Of a DNA stretch of 64,000 nucleotides, positions 1 through 11,401 are shown piece by piece. The translations under genes and the position numbers were made by a program. This DNA comes from Lentinula raphanica (lineage: Eukaryota > Basidiomycota > Agaricomycetes > Agaricales > Omphalotaceae): assembly GCA_027919835.1 (NCBI GenBank), contig JANVFP010000039.1:248001-312000 (forward strand), read 5' to 3'. The notes beneath the pieces were generated by a model. It saw only the letters and a program-made list of their open reading frames with translations, made no database searches and was not told the DNA's origin. Position 1 is the first letter of the stretch, and the number at the start of each line of letters is the position of its first letter.

Positions 1-440
1 CGTCCCTTGAGGGATAGGATAGGATGAAAGAATCAGAGACGATGGCAATCATGGAGGGAAAGTTATTGGGCATTCGACGGCGCTGGCTTTGGGTGTTTAG
101 GCTAAGATTAGCATGGGCAGGAAGTGGAATGCTTACATAACCACCTCCGCTCTCTCTCGCTGTCTTCCGAATTCGGGCTCTCTTCCTCGTTTCTTCCTTG
201 CTCATCTACGCTATCCAATTCACAATTAGTTTGCTCGTCTGGACTGGTCACTGCATACACATAACGCAATATTTCCTCGTTCCTGTCCTCGCGCCACTGG
301 CAGCCTGCACCGCCCAATGTATGGACCTCTACCTCCGACCCCCAGTCCATTTCCATCCGTGCCGCCTCCGCTGTTCTCTCAAGACCTCCATCAGACAGGG
401 CGCTCTTCATAAGTGTATCTGGCCGGTGGAGTTTTGACAA
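1..440 (-). pseudogene. Decayed RasGEF fragment, copy a
   Basis: Read on the minus strand, this stretch resembles the 3' part of exon 6, the following intron and the start of exon 7 of the RasGEF gene at 39683-47752. The clearest match is around positions 40-90, which parallels the exon 7 segment near 40310-40360 that encodes the NNFSSMIAIVSG region. A second match near 180-290 parallels the exon 6 region upstream of the intron. A shortened intron is kept between the two, so the copy arose by DNA duplication and not from spliced RNA. Frames are broken and no complete domain remains. A sister copy lies at 59200-60350 on the other strand. Confidence 0.6.
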
Positions 441-827
441 TTATAATTCGCTTGAACTTCAGCTTCTATATCATCCGTCGGTGCATTTCAATTGAGGGAT
501 TTACAACTTTCCTCCTTTCAGGCTATTCAAGAAGAACGGGAAGGAAACTGAAGATGTGAAAGCGTTGAACGTGTCAAAGGTCTCGAAGCAGCTCAAAGCT
601 CAAAGCTAGTGAACGATTTGAACAGATACGAAGCAACATCGGTTAGGTAGATTCTAGAAGATTGGAACAGTGGGTCCGGGAAGAAGTTGTGATTATTATC
701 GATGGAGATCATCAATGCGGTATTTGGGAGTATTTGGGCCACTGAGTGATTCAGACATCACAAATAAAAATGGCTCGCTCTTTCGCGACGGCCCTTCACC
801 CTGCTTTCACCCAACTACTGTGTCTTT

Positions 828-842
828 CCTTGCTGGTCAAGG
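828..842. promoter_or_regulatory. Shared upstream palindrome, site 1
   Basis: CCTTGCTGGTCAAGG, an interrupted palindrome (CCTTG-N5-CAAGG), lies 166 bp before the ATG of the SSP gene at 1008. The same 15-mer occurs upstream of five other members of the family. Role as a transcription factor site is inferred. Confidence 0.5.
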
Positions 843-1007
843 AACAGAAAGCTCGATCGCTGACTCTCTTCAAGCTATATCTCTCACTCCACCACAATCA
901 ACTTGGTAAGAGGATCCAATGATTGACTTTTTTCTTGTCGGGTCGGTGCTGATGATGTTTATTGTTTCCCCTTCGTAGTCATCATCTGTTCTCACTAGCC
1001 TCCCGAT

Positions 1008-1898
1008 ATGCGTTTAAACACAAGATCTGCTCTCTATGCTCTTGTGTATTCGAGCACCATTCTCCATACAGCTTATAGCAGCCCTTTGCCTACGTCAGAC
1101 GTCGTAATACCAATCAGCTCACTGGCCACGGCAGGACCATCACTGTCTATCCACTGTTCCTTTCAATACCCTTCCAATCCAAATCGCCTTGATCACAACC
1201 CACTCAAAGGAATAAATGAACTGCTCTACAACTATATCACAGCAGGGTTCGATCACCTTCACACCGTCCTAGGGTATACAGTTGCTCATATCCATTTCGA
1301 CTATGTTGTGGACAACAAAGGAACCGAACCTTTTCCTCATCTCTTCAACGATGTTCATGAAGTCGGACTATGGCTGGTTTTTTACCGTATCAAATTTTCC
1401 TCTCATCCCAGTGACACTGTCAGTAACATAGGATTTTCGGGTGTTGCATATCTCATGATCTTTCTTGACCCGGAATCCCCGACCAAACCTGTGGACCGTT
1501 CGACGGCGTGTATGGATATGTATCTGATGAAGTGCGATGGGTTGGAGTCGCGAGGACAATGTCCTCATGTGCCTCCTATCGGACCGGTGCGTAGGGTTTG
1601 ATTATATACATCTTGATACTCACCACTGGCATCTTCACCCTTTTTTTCTTGTTGTAACTTGTACATGCGCTGCCTTGGAACAAACTCACTTTAGCTATAT
1701 GGGGATCGTAGCAAGCTTGCGTTTTCAGATCCCGAACCCAAGTCCAAGCCTTTTGCAGTGGGCAAGGTAGTGAAAGTGGTGAAAGAGGCGGGAAAGGTTG
1801 TGGATGACCAGCATGGATGGTGGAAGTCATTGAGTGCGTTCAAGGATCATGTTGTTGGCAGTCGGAAGGATGAGAGAAACGAGTCCTCCAAGCGGTAG
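1008..1898 (+). CDS. Small secreted protein, two exons (SSP-1)
   Basis: Function not recognised. Exon 1 is 1008-1586, the intron is 1587-1694 (donor GTGCGT, acceptor CACTTTAG) and exon 2 is 1695-1898, giving 260 aa. Without splicing the frame would stop 4 codons after the donor, at IGPVRRV. Splicing adds a lysine- and valine-rich tail of 67 aa, and exon 2 is also open and conserved in the sister gene at 57738-58613, which supports the intron. The N-terminus (MRLNTRSALYALVYSSTILH) looks like a signal peptide with cleavage near residue 24, so secretion is inferred. No cysteine-rich pattern or known domain was seen. A likely 5' untranslated intron lies at 906-978 (GTAAGA to TTCGTAG). The start is the first ATG after it and matches the paralogs. 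Confidence 0.75.
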
Positions 1899-2128
1899 AT
1901 CACCCCAGTTTTCCCACTCTAGAATTTGTAATCGGATGCATGGTAGTCTCATTATATGTTCAGCTCCTTGCTAGTCTCACCTAGCCCGTTCGCACTGACT
2001 CGACTGTTGGGATCGTCGGTTTAGGTTAGGATCATACGGTATACCTTGATGCGCTATTTTTACTGATATAGACACGCTCGATGGCAACGTCTCTTCTCAT
2101 CTCTTCCTTCACCTGAACTTCCATCTTC

Positions 2129-2143
2129 CCTTGCTGGTCAAGG
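2129..2143. promoter_or_regulatory. Shared upstream palindrome, site 2
   Basis: CCTTGCTGGTCAAGG again, in the decayed promoter of the SSP relic at 2960. It is now separated from that relic by the transposon at 2184-2788. Confidence 0.45.
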
Positions 2144-2183
2144 AAAAAAACACTCGACTACCCACTCGGAACTCTTTGGCACT

Positions 2184-2788
2184 TAGCCTGCTAGCAAGGG
2201 ACTGAGGGACCCCATGCTCGGATTTTTCAAAGTCCGCCTGGTGTGCCGGTTACAACCGGTTATCATGGATAGATAAGATTAGACAGTTTTTCTATGAATA
2301 TTGCAATTGACGAGGTCCTATAACACCAGCATGGGCGACTCTGATTCTGAAGGCTCCAATCTCCACTACAGAGAGTACATGATAGCCTTCCAAAGCTTTA
2401 CAGATCTCCTCCAACACATAATCATGGATATTGTGGGGTAAACCAGGGCAAATTAAGGTCCAGATTAAATCAGGTTCAGTATTGGAAGAGAGACCAGAAG
2501 GAGAGCCAGAGTTGGAGTTGTCCCCCATTCACATCTATATAATGAGGTTCGAACGAAGTTGAACGAAGGTAGACGATGATTGAAAGAAATTGACAACACA
2601 AAAACGCGGGCGGCGGGATTGACATTTCACATGAGGATATCCATGACTCATATGCTCGGAATCCTTCCGGCATCACATCAGAGTTTTAAAAATCCGAGCA
2701 TGGGGGTCCCTCAGTCCCTTGCAACCAGGCTGTTATTCAACGAACGCGTTTACTCTTCGTTGAACTATCAGACTGGCTAGCGAGGCTA
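2184..2788. mobile_element. Non-autonomous TIR DNA transposon
   Basis: A 605-bp insertion flanked by a 9-bp direct repeat, TTTGGCACT (2175-2183 and 2789-2797). The paralogous promoter near 61810-61830 shows the same site without the insertion. The ends begin TAGCCT and end AGGCTA. A longer inverted repeat pairs 2194-2227 with 2688-2722; the right arm has about 55 extra bases between it and the end. A 9-bp target duplication suggests a Mutator-like element, but hAT-like (8 bp) cannot be excluded. Internal open frames are short and not recognised. Confidence 0.7.
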
Positions 2789-2959
2789 TTTGGCACTTGT
2801 CGATCCTCAAAAAGTCACGTTACATCCACCTCGTGCATTTCCACTCAATCACTTATTATCATCTTGGTAACAGGGTTCGACTATCGACTCTTTTTCTGCT
2901 GGGTGGGTGCAGGTGGGTGCTGACAACGGTCACTCCTTGTGTGTTCATCCAGGGCTACC

Positions 2960-3570
2960 ATGCGTTTGAATACCTCAGCTGCTCTGTTCTCTATACTCTA
3001 GGCTTGTGTGCTCGAGTACCGTCCTCCACACAGCATCTGGCCGGCCTGCTCCTCTGCCCTCGAACGGGCTCCCACGAAGCAGCTCAGGCTCTGACACATC
3101 AGCCACACCCCCGACACTGTCCGTTCGCCTCGAGTTCAAGTTTCAGGAGTCAGAGTAAGTATCATGATCATTGGCACCGACCAGTCAAAGGGATTCATCG
3201 TGCTACTCTCCAACTATATCAGATCAGGCCTCAGGCTCGAATTCTACGAAACCTCCCATCTTCGACCCTACCTTGGACCCAGATACGCTCATAGCCTTAG
3301 TCATATCAACTATGTTCTGAGCAACCAATTATTCGGAAGGGATCATCATGATCCTGTTACCGGAGGAAATGGATGATCAAGATTTACCTGATGGACTGCA
3401 ATCTCTGACATACAAAATCACTAAGTTTTTTTGATAACGTTCAGCGATACTCAGAATCAGGATCCTACCCTCGAACAAATCCATGGCGCAGTCCATCTTA
3501 CTATCATCTTACACGATCCTGAACACCCAGCGAGCTTCGAAACCTTTGGATCAATCGACGGCGAGTATGT
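2960..3570 (+). pseudogene. SSP relic (SSP-2)
   Basis: The family start MRLNTS is present at 2960, but an in-frame TAG follows 13 codons later and more stops and frame changes follow. Recognisable family pieces include the SNYIRSGL segment near 3210 and the LRPYLGP segment near 3270, which align with the SSP gene at 60945-61634. The gene's promoter was split by the transposon at 2184-2788. A 5' untranslated intron like those of its paralogs is still visible just before the ATG. Confidence 0.65.
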
Positions 3571-4432
3571 TTATCCGTGTACACCGGAAGGGCGGATGGA
3601 AAAATAATAGACGCTTCTGAGCACAATTTGTTCATTGTACGGTTGTCCTCAAGGACAAGGTCAAGTTTGCCACAATCAAAGCTAATCGGACGGGGTCATA
3701 CGGGGTCCTGGCACTCCGTTACAGTCACCCATTCTTTTCGATCACGGCTCCCCTCTCTGCCGTTGGTAGCCGAGCTTTGTGACCCGGACAGTGATTTCAC
3801 ACGCCAATCCTTTTAGGATTCAACCACCGTAAGGCGATAGAGTGCGAGCCGTTTGTGACACCCTAGAGGCGTAGAGCCTGTCTCCAGCAACGTATCTGCT
3901 CTGTTCTCCCAGGTATCCAGTAACATTTGCCTTCCTCCACCACATCTGCCACCTCTTCTGTCTCTTTCAACTCTACCTCTACCTCCACCTCCTCCAACTC
4001 CTCCACCATTCTTCACCCTGTCAATAGGCGCAATGACAAAACTATTGATGTGACAACCACAACCACGGTGATGCGCACCCATTGCTCCCTCGGCTCTTGG
4101 CTTCCTCACCTTCTGACTCAGCCAGCGGACGCCCAGCCCCTCATCTAGGCAAGGCTCCGCTGGCTTTTCTCCTCGCTCACCTCCTCTCATGTTCACTGGT
4201 CTGCAACAGAAGCAGAAAGCCTCTGCAGGATGAATAGAAGGGATACAAGGGTGATAGATGATGAGGGGGTCGAGGGTCAAGAAGAAGAAATTACGAGGAG
4301 GGTCAAGATGAGGTGCGTATAGCACTCAACCACAATTTCTCTTCAGGCATATACTCATAGAGGGTGTCAGGGTGGAATATCATTCAAGCAAGTTACAACT
4401 GCTACAAACACCTCACCCAACAGCCAACAATG
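3571..4432. other. No gene seen; pyrimidine-rich stretch
   Basis: Beyond a possible tail of the SSP relic, this stretch shows no convincing gene. Around 3925-4020 it is strongly CT-rich with CCTC/CTCC repeats, which produces long spurious open frames on both strands. Confidence 0.5.
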
Positions 4433-4716
4433 GCTTCACTCGACAACGGCGATGGCTTCACTGGACAACGGCTTCACTCGACGACGCCTTTGCCCGATGA
4501 CGCCTTTGCCCGAAAACGCCTTTGCCCAACAACGCCTTTGCCCGACGATGCCTTCGCTTGACGACGCCTTCATTTGAGGACTCGTTCGGTTCTGTTCCGC
4601 TCGAGGTCCTGTTCGCTCGAGGTCCTGTTCGCTCGAGGTCCCGTTCGCTCGAGGCCACATTTGCTTGAAGACCTGTTCGCTCTCGAGGTCACATTCGCTC
4701 GAGGTCCCGTTCGCTC
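4433..4716. repeat. Two adjacent arrays of 16-bp tandem repeats
   Basis: Array 1 (about 4433-4575) repeats variants of GACGCCTTTGCCCGAT with a 16-bp period. Array 2 (about 4597-4716) repeats variants of CGCTCGAGGTCCTGTT, also with a 16-bp period. The units differ but share the period. The arrays lie just downstream of the transposase stop codon at 4806. Confidence 0.7.
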
Positions 4717-4805
4717 ATATTCAACTGTCCTGTAGCTTCTGCAAGATGTGTAACAAGCAATGATTATTATACTACTGTGTGTTGTGTACCTCTGCATAAG
4801 GAATA

Positions 4806-4904
4806 CTAGAAAAGAAGTGGAAGCATAGCTGAGAAGACATTCCATACATTTTCCATAGTAAGCTTGGTAATGTTAAGAGTATCATATTTCTCCTGTGCGA
4901 GCGC
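4806..4904 (-). pseudogene. Split-off 3' end of integrase-core transposase gene
   Basis: Read on the minus strand, these bases continue the frame of the transposase exon that breaks off at 34028. They add a C-terminal tail that includes LTMENVWNVFSAMLP and end in TAG at 4808-4806. The tail fits the usual C-terminal end of this fungal transposase family. The two parts are now separated by the 29-kb outer retroelement. Only one base (G) overlaps at the junction. Confidence 0.75.
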
Positions 4905-6603
4905 TAACGAGGTATAAAGTCGGTTCTTAGTATAATGCCTTATGACAGGTCACTTAGCACGAACACAGAGTACGACTTCACGGATTCGTCAATCAAATTG
5001 TATTTATAGCAAGGTGTGGGGCGTTGTCAGAGATTCCGCACTATCTTATATCTCAAGTCGAACGCAGTCTTGTAAGATCTTTTAGATCAGCAATACTGGT
5101 CAGCAGAACGAAGTGACACGGATATACCAGTCGTAAGATCTGGACTAAGGGGTTTGTTTTGAGTGGCTTCCACTCGGATAAGGGTTTTTAGGCTCGGAAA
5201 GCAACGGGGTACCAGACGTTATGGTAGACCAATCGATTCCGCTCCCGGGTGAAGCAGTACTGATCACTATTCTCAGTAAAACCTCGAAGATCACGCAGAT
5301 CACCAATCACTACGTGTCAACTTGAACAGAGCCACCAAAACTCTGCACGTTCACTCGGCACAACCTGAGACCAAGTCCTCTGTATCTCTGGAACGGAGTC
5401 TACCTTCAACTATCAAGTGACAGACACCAAGTCAAACCACTCAAAAGTTGGGCTTATCGCGATGAAGTAACACACTTAATCTGCAAGGTCCAGTACGGCT
5501 TAGAAGCCTTTACTCCCACGTATGGATGAAAAGGATTACCAGTTCAGAGAGATCTGGGCGCGAAACTTATTTCATTTGTGCGGATACAGGTCTTTAAGTA
5601 CACTACGAAAAGTCCAATACCCGTATTTGTCCTTGATCTAGTAGATCTAGCTATTTCTACGGACGGAGTCCGATAATATACACTTAAATAGTAAAATATG
5701 ACTGAAACGATACAAACACGCAAGGAAATTGTAAGGAAAACAGAGAAAAAGATGAAACTTGTCCGTATTTCGTCGTACTTTCGCCAGATCTAGAAGACCA
5801 AGCAAGTTCCGACCATGGTCTGTGTGGCATCCACATGCTAGGGTGCCTAACTCGTCAGAGTGGCTCCTGCCTGTGTTGCTCAAGTGTTTCCGACGAATTT
5901 GCTTCCGCGGCATAGTAGTGGTCTCCCCAAGTTAATGAGATAGACTCGTAACAGTGGTTGATCTCGCGGATCAGGTAGGTCTGGTCCGTAGCTTTCGAAC
6001 GGTATGCATATAGCCTGGTGTTCTGGAGCGGACAACGAAGATAAATGCTTCAGAAGTGTTTTCCGTAGGTTTCCGCGCGTTTCCGTGAGTGCTGGTCAAA
6101 GCTGTACATAGCATACGCTATATCCCAGTTTAGAACTTGAACATATGCGTGTTTCCGCTGCGGGTTTTACCCGTACTGCCACGGAAATACTAGATCATCA
6201 TGTTTCCGACGGTTTCCGCTACTTTGCGTAGGGTTTCCGTGCGGTAACTCGTCCGGATAGGCTCTCATCGTGTCTGATCTGCTAGATCAAGTGAAATTTC
6301 CGTCATCACAGCCAAGTACCAAACTCAGTTGTGCCGATCCGGCAGATCTTGATACTAAGTCGATATTCCCTTGGTGTGCTCGTACCAGTAGTCAGCATTC
6401 TTGAAGGATCCCCGACCAAGGGTGCGAGCAATAGCTCTAAGTGGATATTCATGGCTGATCCTGCCAAAGGATCTGTATCCTAGCTTATACTGATACAAGT
6501 TTGACTGCTAGTTCGGGCTCACTACAGTCCTTATTGATACTATGCAACGGTCTAAGTTGATCTTTTTGATCATTGCACGCCTGCGCGGAAAAACCGCGCA
6601 ACA
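4905..6603 (-). repeat. 3' LTR of outer element
   Basis: In minus-strand reading the LTR probably starts TGTTGCGCGG at 6603, directly after the polypurine tract, and ends CCTCGTTA at 4905. The part 4905-6568 is shared with the right LTR. The segment 6569-6603 is missing from the right copy. It contains TGATC-N5-GATCA sites at 5959 and 6275 and a cluster of TTTCCG hexamers at 5887-6302. Confidence 0.8.
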
Positions 6604-6604
6604 T

Positions 6605-6620
6605 CTCCCCCAAACTAAAG
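6605..6620 (-). promoter_or_regulatory. Polypurine tract of outer element
   Basis: The plus strand reads CTCCCCCAAACTAAAG, so the minus strand gives CTTTAGTTTGGGGGAG directly before the TGTTG end of the 3' LTR. Position and composition fit a plus-strand DNA primer site. Near-identical copies lie at 10783-10798 and 25178-25191. Confidence 0.65.
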
Positions 6621-6677
6621 ATCTGACCGTCCCCGGTCATCGCTATGGGTAGTGTAGGCTCGTATCAGTGATGGACA

Positions 6678-6985
6678 AGTCATTGACTTAGTCAATCAGT
6701 CAGTGACTTGTGACTAGTAGTCAATGTTACTCAGTCAATGACGATGACTTTTGACGGCACCATGGGAATGCTCGGCAATGCTCGGCAACAGGTAGGGAAA
6801 TTGAAAAAAAGCGTGATTATTCGTGGTGAGACAGCAAGTGTCACAAGATGGAAAACTTGGGTCAGCCGGTAGCTCGGCTGAGTTGAATAACCGGAAGTCA
6901 ATTGTCAAGTCAATTGACAAATTTTTGACGAGAAGAGTCAAAGTCACAAATTGTGACTTTGACTTTGACTTCTCGTCATTGACTG
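6678..6985. promoter_or_regulatory. Cluster of TGACT/AGTCA sites and a hairpin upstream of gene B
   Basis: Between 6678 and 6755 the pentamer TGACT or its complement occurs about nine times, including CTCAGTCA and GACTTAGTCA. This resembles clustered bZIP half-sites. A second group at 6895-6985 includes a long inverted repeat, 6927-6977, with arms around GTCAAAGTCACAA. A regulatory role for gene B, starting at 7388, is inferred. Confidence 0.45.
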
Positions 6986-7387
6986 TCCAACACTGGCTCG
7001 TATCCCTTGAAAGGAGTGGTACTGTAGCTGATCCGACAGATCAATCACTTTTTCTGCAACATTCTGACTTGATTATACCCGGTGATCTAACAGATCAAGT
7101 TGATCCGTTGATCTTAGCACCCGTACCGACAACTCCGCTGTCCTCTTGTCGAAGACGCTAAGTCCTCGGTTTGTTATCGGCGCTTAATTTCCGAGTGTGA
7201 TATCATGACGTAAATCACGCTTCTAATTCTATCACATCACATACACACTTCCTCGAAGCAACTTCTTTTCAACATTTTACATACTATCCCAGGGCTTAGT
7301 AAGTGCTGACAAAGGTTCAACGGACTTAGAAATTTTTCTAAGTTCGTCTTTCTTCCTCCCACCATCGTTGTCCCTGTCCTTGACACG

Positions 7388-10114
7388 ATGGCTTCGTCCT
7401 CTAAACGACCACCTCCTCGACCTCTCGCAGCGCCTCCAGTCAGGAAGAAACTGTCGATCCGTCCCGTAGATTCCTTGGACTTGGGCGCCGTTCACCATGT
7501 TCACTTTGACCGGTCAGTCCGAGAGCTTGGCAAGCTGTCTGTCGCCTCCGACGCGCTGTTCCTACCGGCCTCAGCTGAAGAATGCTCCCTCCTGGTCAAC
7601 AAATGGAAGCATTTAGCCAACACCGCCAGCCCCGCCTTCAGTTTACGACGTTACACCCATCCCGACGAAGTCGACTTTGAAGAGGTGTTGAATCAGGACA
7701 CCAGCAATATCCGACCCGATACCTTTTATCCTCCTCAGTTAACCACTTTCTGCACTACCTTCGACACTGGAGCCGTCTCCTCCAGGGAGGGGTTTCAGCT
7801 GTACCAGGCGTTGGTCTTCCTGCAGCGCGGGCTTGCACGCCTCATCCGTGGTCATCTTGCTAAGGCAGAGATCCATTGTCGGCTCCTCACGTTTACTGCT
7901 CTCCCCAACTTTTCTTACAGTTTGGTAAGCTAGTTGGCCATCCGTTCCGTTGTTCTCAGCTGCTAACAGCTAGCCCTAACCACAGCAATATTACCAACTC
8001 TTTTGGCATGGTCGCCACAACTGTCCCCTTGTCGCACCGTTGCTGGTTATTCTGGTGTGCGAGTTTTGCGAGGAACATCTTACGGCCGACGAATATGCCG
8101 CTCGCGTTTACAATGCCCGGATCAAGGATGGACCTGGGATGAGCATGAAGACCCGAGACTGATTACTGGTAAGCGTCCTCTGGTTGTCCTTGTCCTTGCC
8201 CGACTGACCTGACGGTTTTAGGAGGACATCACTGAGCTCTTCGAGCTGCAAGACCTTGCTATCCCTCTCCCGCTTGATCCGTCGACGCGCGAAGGCCAGC
8301 TTCTGCTGGCTGTGACCAGTCAGGGTTCGCGTGTCGACCAAATTCTGCATCCCGTATATGAGAACGTCCTGCTTCCGGATCCTTCCTTAGCTGTTACTCC
8401 TTCTGCAACACCCCGCTTGGCATCCTCTACTGGCAAACAGCGCCTCCGACCACCTTCCCCTGATTTCGACGTACCTTCTTCGCCGGCAGTTGTCAAGCCC
8501 ACTAGCCCTCGCCGCAAACTCACACAGCCACTGTCGGTCGCTTCTTCTGCAGTATTCGGTGACGATGCCGACGACGAGGTGGCTCCATCTGACGTCTTCA
8601 AAAGCCCCGGTGTTCCCGATGTCCTTGTAATCCGCCAGAGCATCGCTCGTGCGGCCAAGTCTAAGCCCAAGATTCCTGAAGAGCTTCGGAAGTTACCAGC
8701 CACATCGTCCTCTTCTAAACGCGAGCGGTCCCCCCTTGAAGCTAAACCTGACACTGCTGCGCCCGAACCCCTTCCTAAGAAACGCCGGACACAGAAATCT
8801 TCGGGAAAAACTCAAACAGAAGCTCCTGGGCCCCTTTCCGAAGATCCTGCCTTCCTTACCGACGAAGCTCCCCTTCGCATCCAGGAGGGGGATCCTGCCT
8901 ACTTCCGTGGTGACGATATCAAGGTAGTCAATCACTCACGCTTCCTCACCAATCCCCGCTTCCGACCTAAAGCTCCCTTTTCCCAGCTCATTGTGAATAC
9001 GCTGGATACCAACAAGTGTGGAACCAAAGTGCCCTTCCTTCGTGCTCCGAAATGGAAGATTTCTGACGAGTTGAAGGACTTCGGCGCTTTTGCCAATATT
9101 GGCGATACCGCCTTCTCTCTCCAAGGCCTGAGTCGCTTTGGCTATGCTAGCTCCCGCTTTTTATGGCCTTCCAACACCAAGACCCTTCCATCCCCCGAGT
9201 CCTTGTATTCTACCAACAATTGCTTAACCTGTACCAGTCGTGGGGAAGTCTGTGAAAGCAGCGAGAAACCGGGGGGTGCCTGTCGCCAGTGCAACGGCAC
9301 CCATTGTTCATGTCCTAGCTGCCTTTCCCTAGAAGATCACCGGGATCACTTCCGAGCCATCCATGACCACGTTCAAGGCTATCCCGATGGTGAGCAACCC
9401 TTCTGGCATTTGCTACCCTTTTTCTAACTAAACCTCTTAGGCTATGCTGCTTCTTTGGACCAGTATGCGTTAGCCTTGGACCACATTACGAAGCTTCAAG
9501 CCTCCTTCGCACCTCTTTTTCAAGACGCTCAACAAGCCCTTTTACAGGGTATGCAAAAGGTTCGCAACTCCGGCTTCGATCTGAATGTGGTCCTTTCCCA
9601 CTGGGCCGAAGATAATCCTGACCTTCCTCTGGACTATGACACTCTGACTTGGCTCGCCACCCTCTTTGGATGGGATTCCGCGTGCAACCTTGTCGATTAT
9701 CTCACTACCCCAGAAGACCGTGCCCGCCTGGAAGCATTTATGCGTGATAATCTCCCTTCCTCTGCAAAGCCAGCACCCCCACTCGTTGAGGACACTCCGT
9801 CCACTTCTTCCGCTCTGGCCATCAAATCTCTTCCTACTAGCCAGGAACCAGTCCTGGGGTCTCGCCGACATCCTGCCGCCGCGGTACCTATCAACTTTTC
9901 CTCCACGAGCCATTCACACACTCCGCCGGCTTCTACTACTGCAGACGAGGAGATGGATGTCGAGGAAGGAACCTCGCGTGCTTCCGTAGCCCAGGCCTTA
10001 GTGGCAGACTACGACGACAGCGATGACGATGGCGAGGCCGAAGCAGACATCGATGACGACCCGGTAGAGATTACACCACCAGTAGTATTGACATCACCCA
10101 AGACGCGTAAATAA
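7388..10114 (+). CDS. Outer-element accessory gene B, four exons, Cys-rich motif
   Basis: Function not recognised. Exons are 7388-7924, 7986-8168, 8222-9389 and 9441-10114. Introns are 51-61 nt with GTAAGC or GTGAGC donors, CTAAC or CTGAC branch sites and phases that join correctly, giving 853 aa. Exon 2 contains one in-frame TGA at 8160-8162, where a CGA to TGA change is likely. The middle is proline-, serine- and lysine-rich with basic clusters such as PKKRRTQK, which look like nuclear signals. Near residues 570-605 a dense cysteine motif (CLTC, CRQC, CSCPSC) with eight cysteines could bind zinc. The C-terminus is acidic (DDSDDDGEAEADIDDD). It is read opposite to the element's pol. No homology to Gag, Pol or Env was seen. 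Could be a captured host gene or an element-specific regulator. Confidence 0.65.
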
Positions 10115-10887
10115 CGTAGGATACGGACTCCTTTCTGAGACATCCTAAATGTACTATTTCTCTTCTTGGACCTTGTACATAGCCTCTCGTGCGGTCTCTA
10201 ATGTTAATTAGTAGACTTTTGCCCCTGAATATCCAATGCCCATGTGGCCCAATCTTGTCTTTTCCTCTTTGTTTGAACCTTCTGTCAGGATTCCTAAGTT
10301 GAAACTTCAAGACACTTGAGATATCTCCTAAGATGTCTTCTGAGGTTTTCCTTAAGCCAGCCTCTAAGTTAATGCCTCAAGCTTTCCTTGGCTGTTACTT
10401 GATAGAACCCTATAAGTATCTTATTGACCTATGTTGTTCTTCTATGTATCTGCCCTAGACATTCTATGTCCTTTCTGAGTCTTTTGCATTACTTTTCCGC
10501 TGTCTTTTCCGCCCGAATTGATGTCTGATCCGCTAGATCATTTTGATCTGCTAGATCAGACTCATCAATGTTATTTCTTCGGTTATCAAGTTGGTGGTTG
10601 CAGCCTCATATGGCATGTTAAATCCATTGGGCTTTACAAATTGCAAACTGCGTCGGTTTTAGATCTAAGTCTTTGCATTGTATGCATGCTTAAGCTGTCA
10701 ATGAGCACAGGTCTTTTAGATCTCGTAAAATTTTCATGAAAATTTCTGAAATTTCGAAAATTCTTGAAACACCATGTGTCCCCTCCCCCAAACTAAAGCT
10801 CAGCAGTCCCCTGCTGACCCGAAGCATCGGAAAAGGTATAAAAGCCCTTGATCTAAGAGATCCGACTCCCAACTCAACGAAAAAAAA
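10115..10887 (+). promoter_or_regulatory. Gene B 3' region and gene C promoter
   Basis: No open gene. Two adjacent TGATC-N5-GATCA palindromes lie at 10526-10540 and 10544-10558. A polypurine-like motif (plus strand CTCCCCCAAACTAAAG) is at 10783-10798, followed by CAGCAGTCCCCTGCTG, a short hairpin, at 10801-10816. A TATA box, TATAAAA, at 10837-10843 lies 45 bp before the gene C ATG, a normal distance if transcription starts near 10870. Confidence 0.55.
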
Positions 10888-11401
10888 ATGGCTCCCAACT
10901 TCGAGTACCACAATCTCCCTATCTCGCTTGAAGCTGACTTTGCCAACTGGTGCGTCGACGCGGAGTACTGGGCTGCTCGTGTTAGCGATGACAAGAGCCT
11001 GGCCTGGCAAGGTGCCAAGTACAGTTCTAGCAAGGACAAGGTCGAGTTCACCACGTCCAACAAAACTATCTTTTTGAACGATGTCCGTTGCACGTACACT
11101 CATCTGGTACGGAAATCGTTTGATCTGCTAGACCTAGCAAAACTAACCATTTCCCGTTAGCTCATTCGAGTGTCCCGCGACGCTGCGTGTATGAACAAGG
11201 AATATTTGCGGGCGTACGACAATCTCGCGGAGGAATTACTTTCCGCCGTGAATGCGTACCGCACTATTCGTGACGAGATCCCTAAGCAGTTTCCCAAACT
11301 CTCTGAAGAGGGAGGGAAGAACGCTGAGATCGTCAGTTTCTACATTCAGCTGAACGACCTTCGTCGCAAAAAGCTCCGTGAGGACCAAGGCAGACAGGGT
11401 T

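Larger units (their letters stand above)
1..1943. repeat. Inverted segmental duplication, arm 1
   Basis: This segment matches 57660-59640 in inverted orientation over nearly its whole length, judged by eye at clearly recognisable identity with small indels. Each arm carries one SSP gene, its promoter and 5' untranslated intron, and a decayed RasGEF fragment pointing away from the SSP gene. The arm ends near 1940 at a sequence matching 57660-57720 reversed. Confidence 0.75.

Noticed and set aside
670..909. 79-codon frame partly conserved in both duplication arms
   Set aside because: It covers the promoter and 5' untranslated part of the SSP gene and its similarity follows the DNA duplication; the frame is shifted near its end in the other copy.
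3813..4325. 170-codon minus-strand frame
   Set aside because: Composition is a CT/GA-rich repeat with no domain.
4433..4716. CRISPR-like repeats
   Set aside because: Units are contiguous 16-mers without spacers in a eukaryotic genome.
5647..5913. 88-codon frame inside the outer LTR, repeated identically at 33106-33372
   Set aside because: Both copies are simply the LTR repeat; no domain or splice signal supports a gene.
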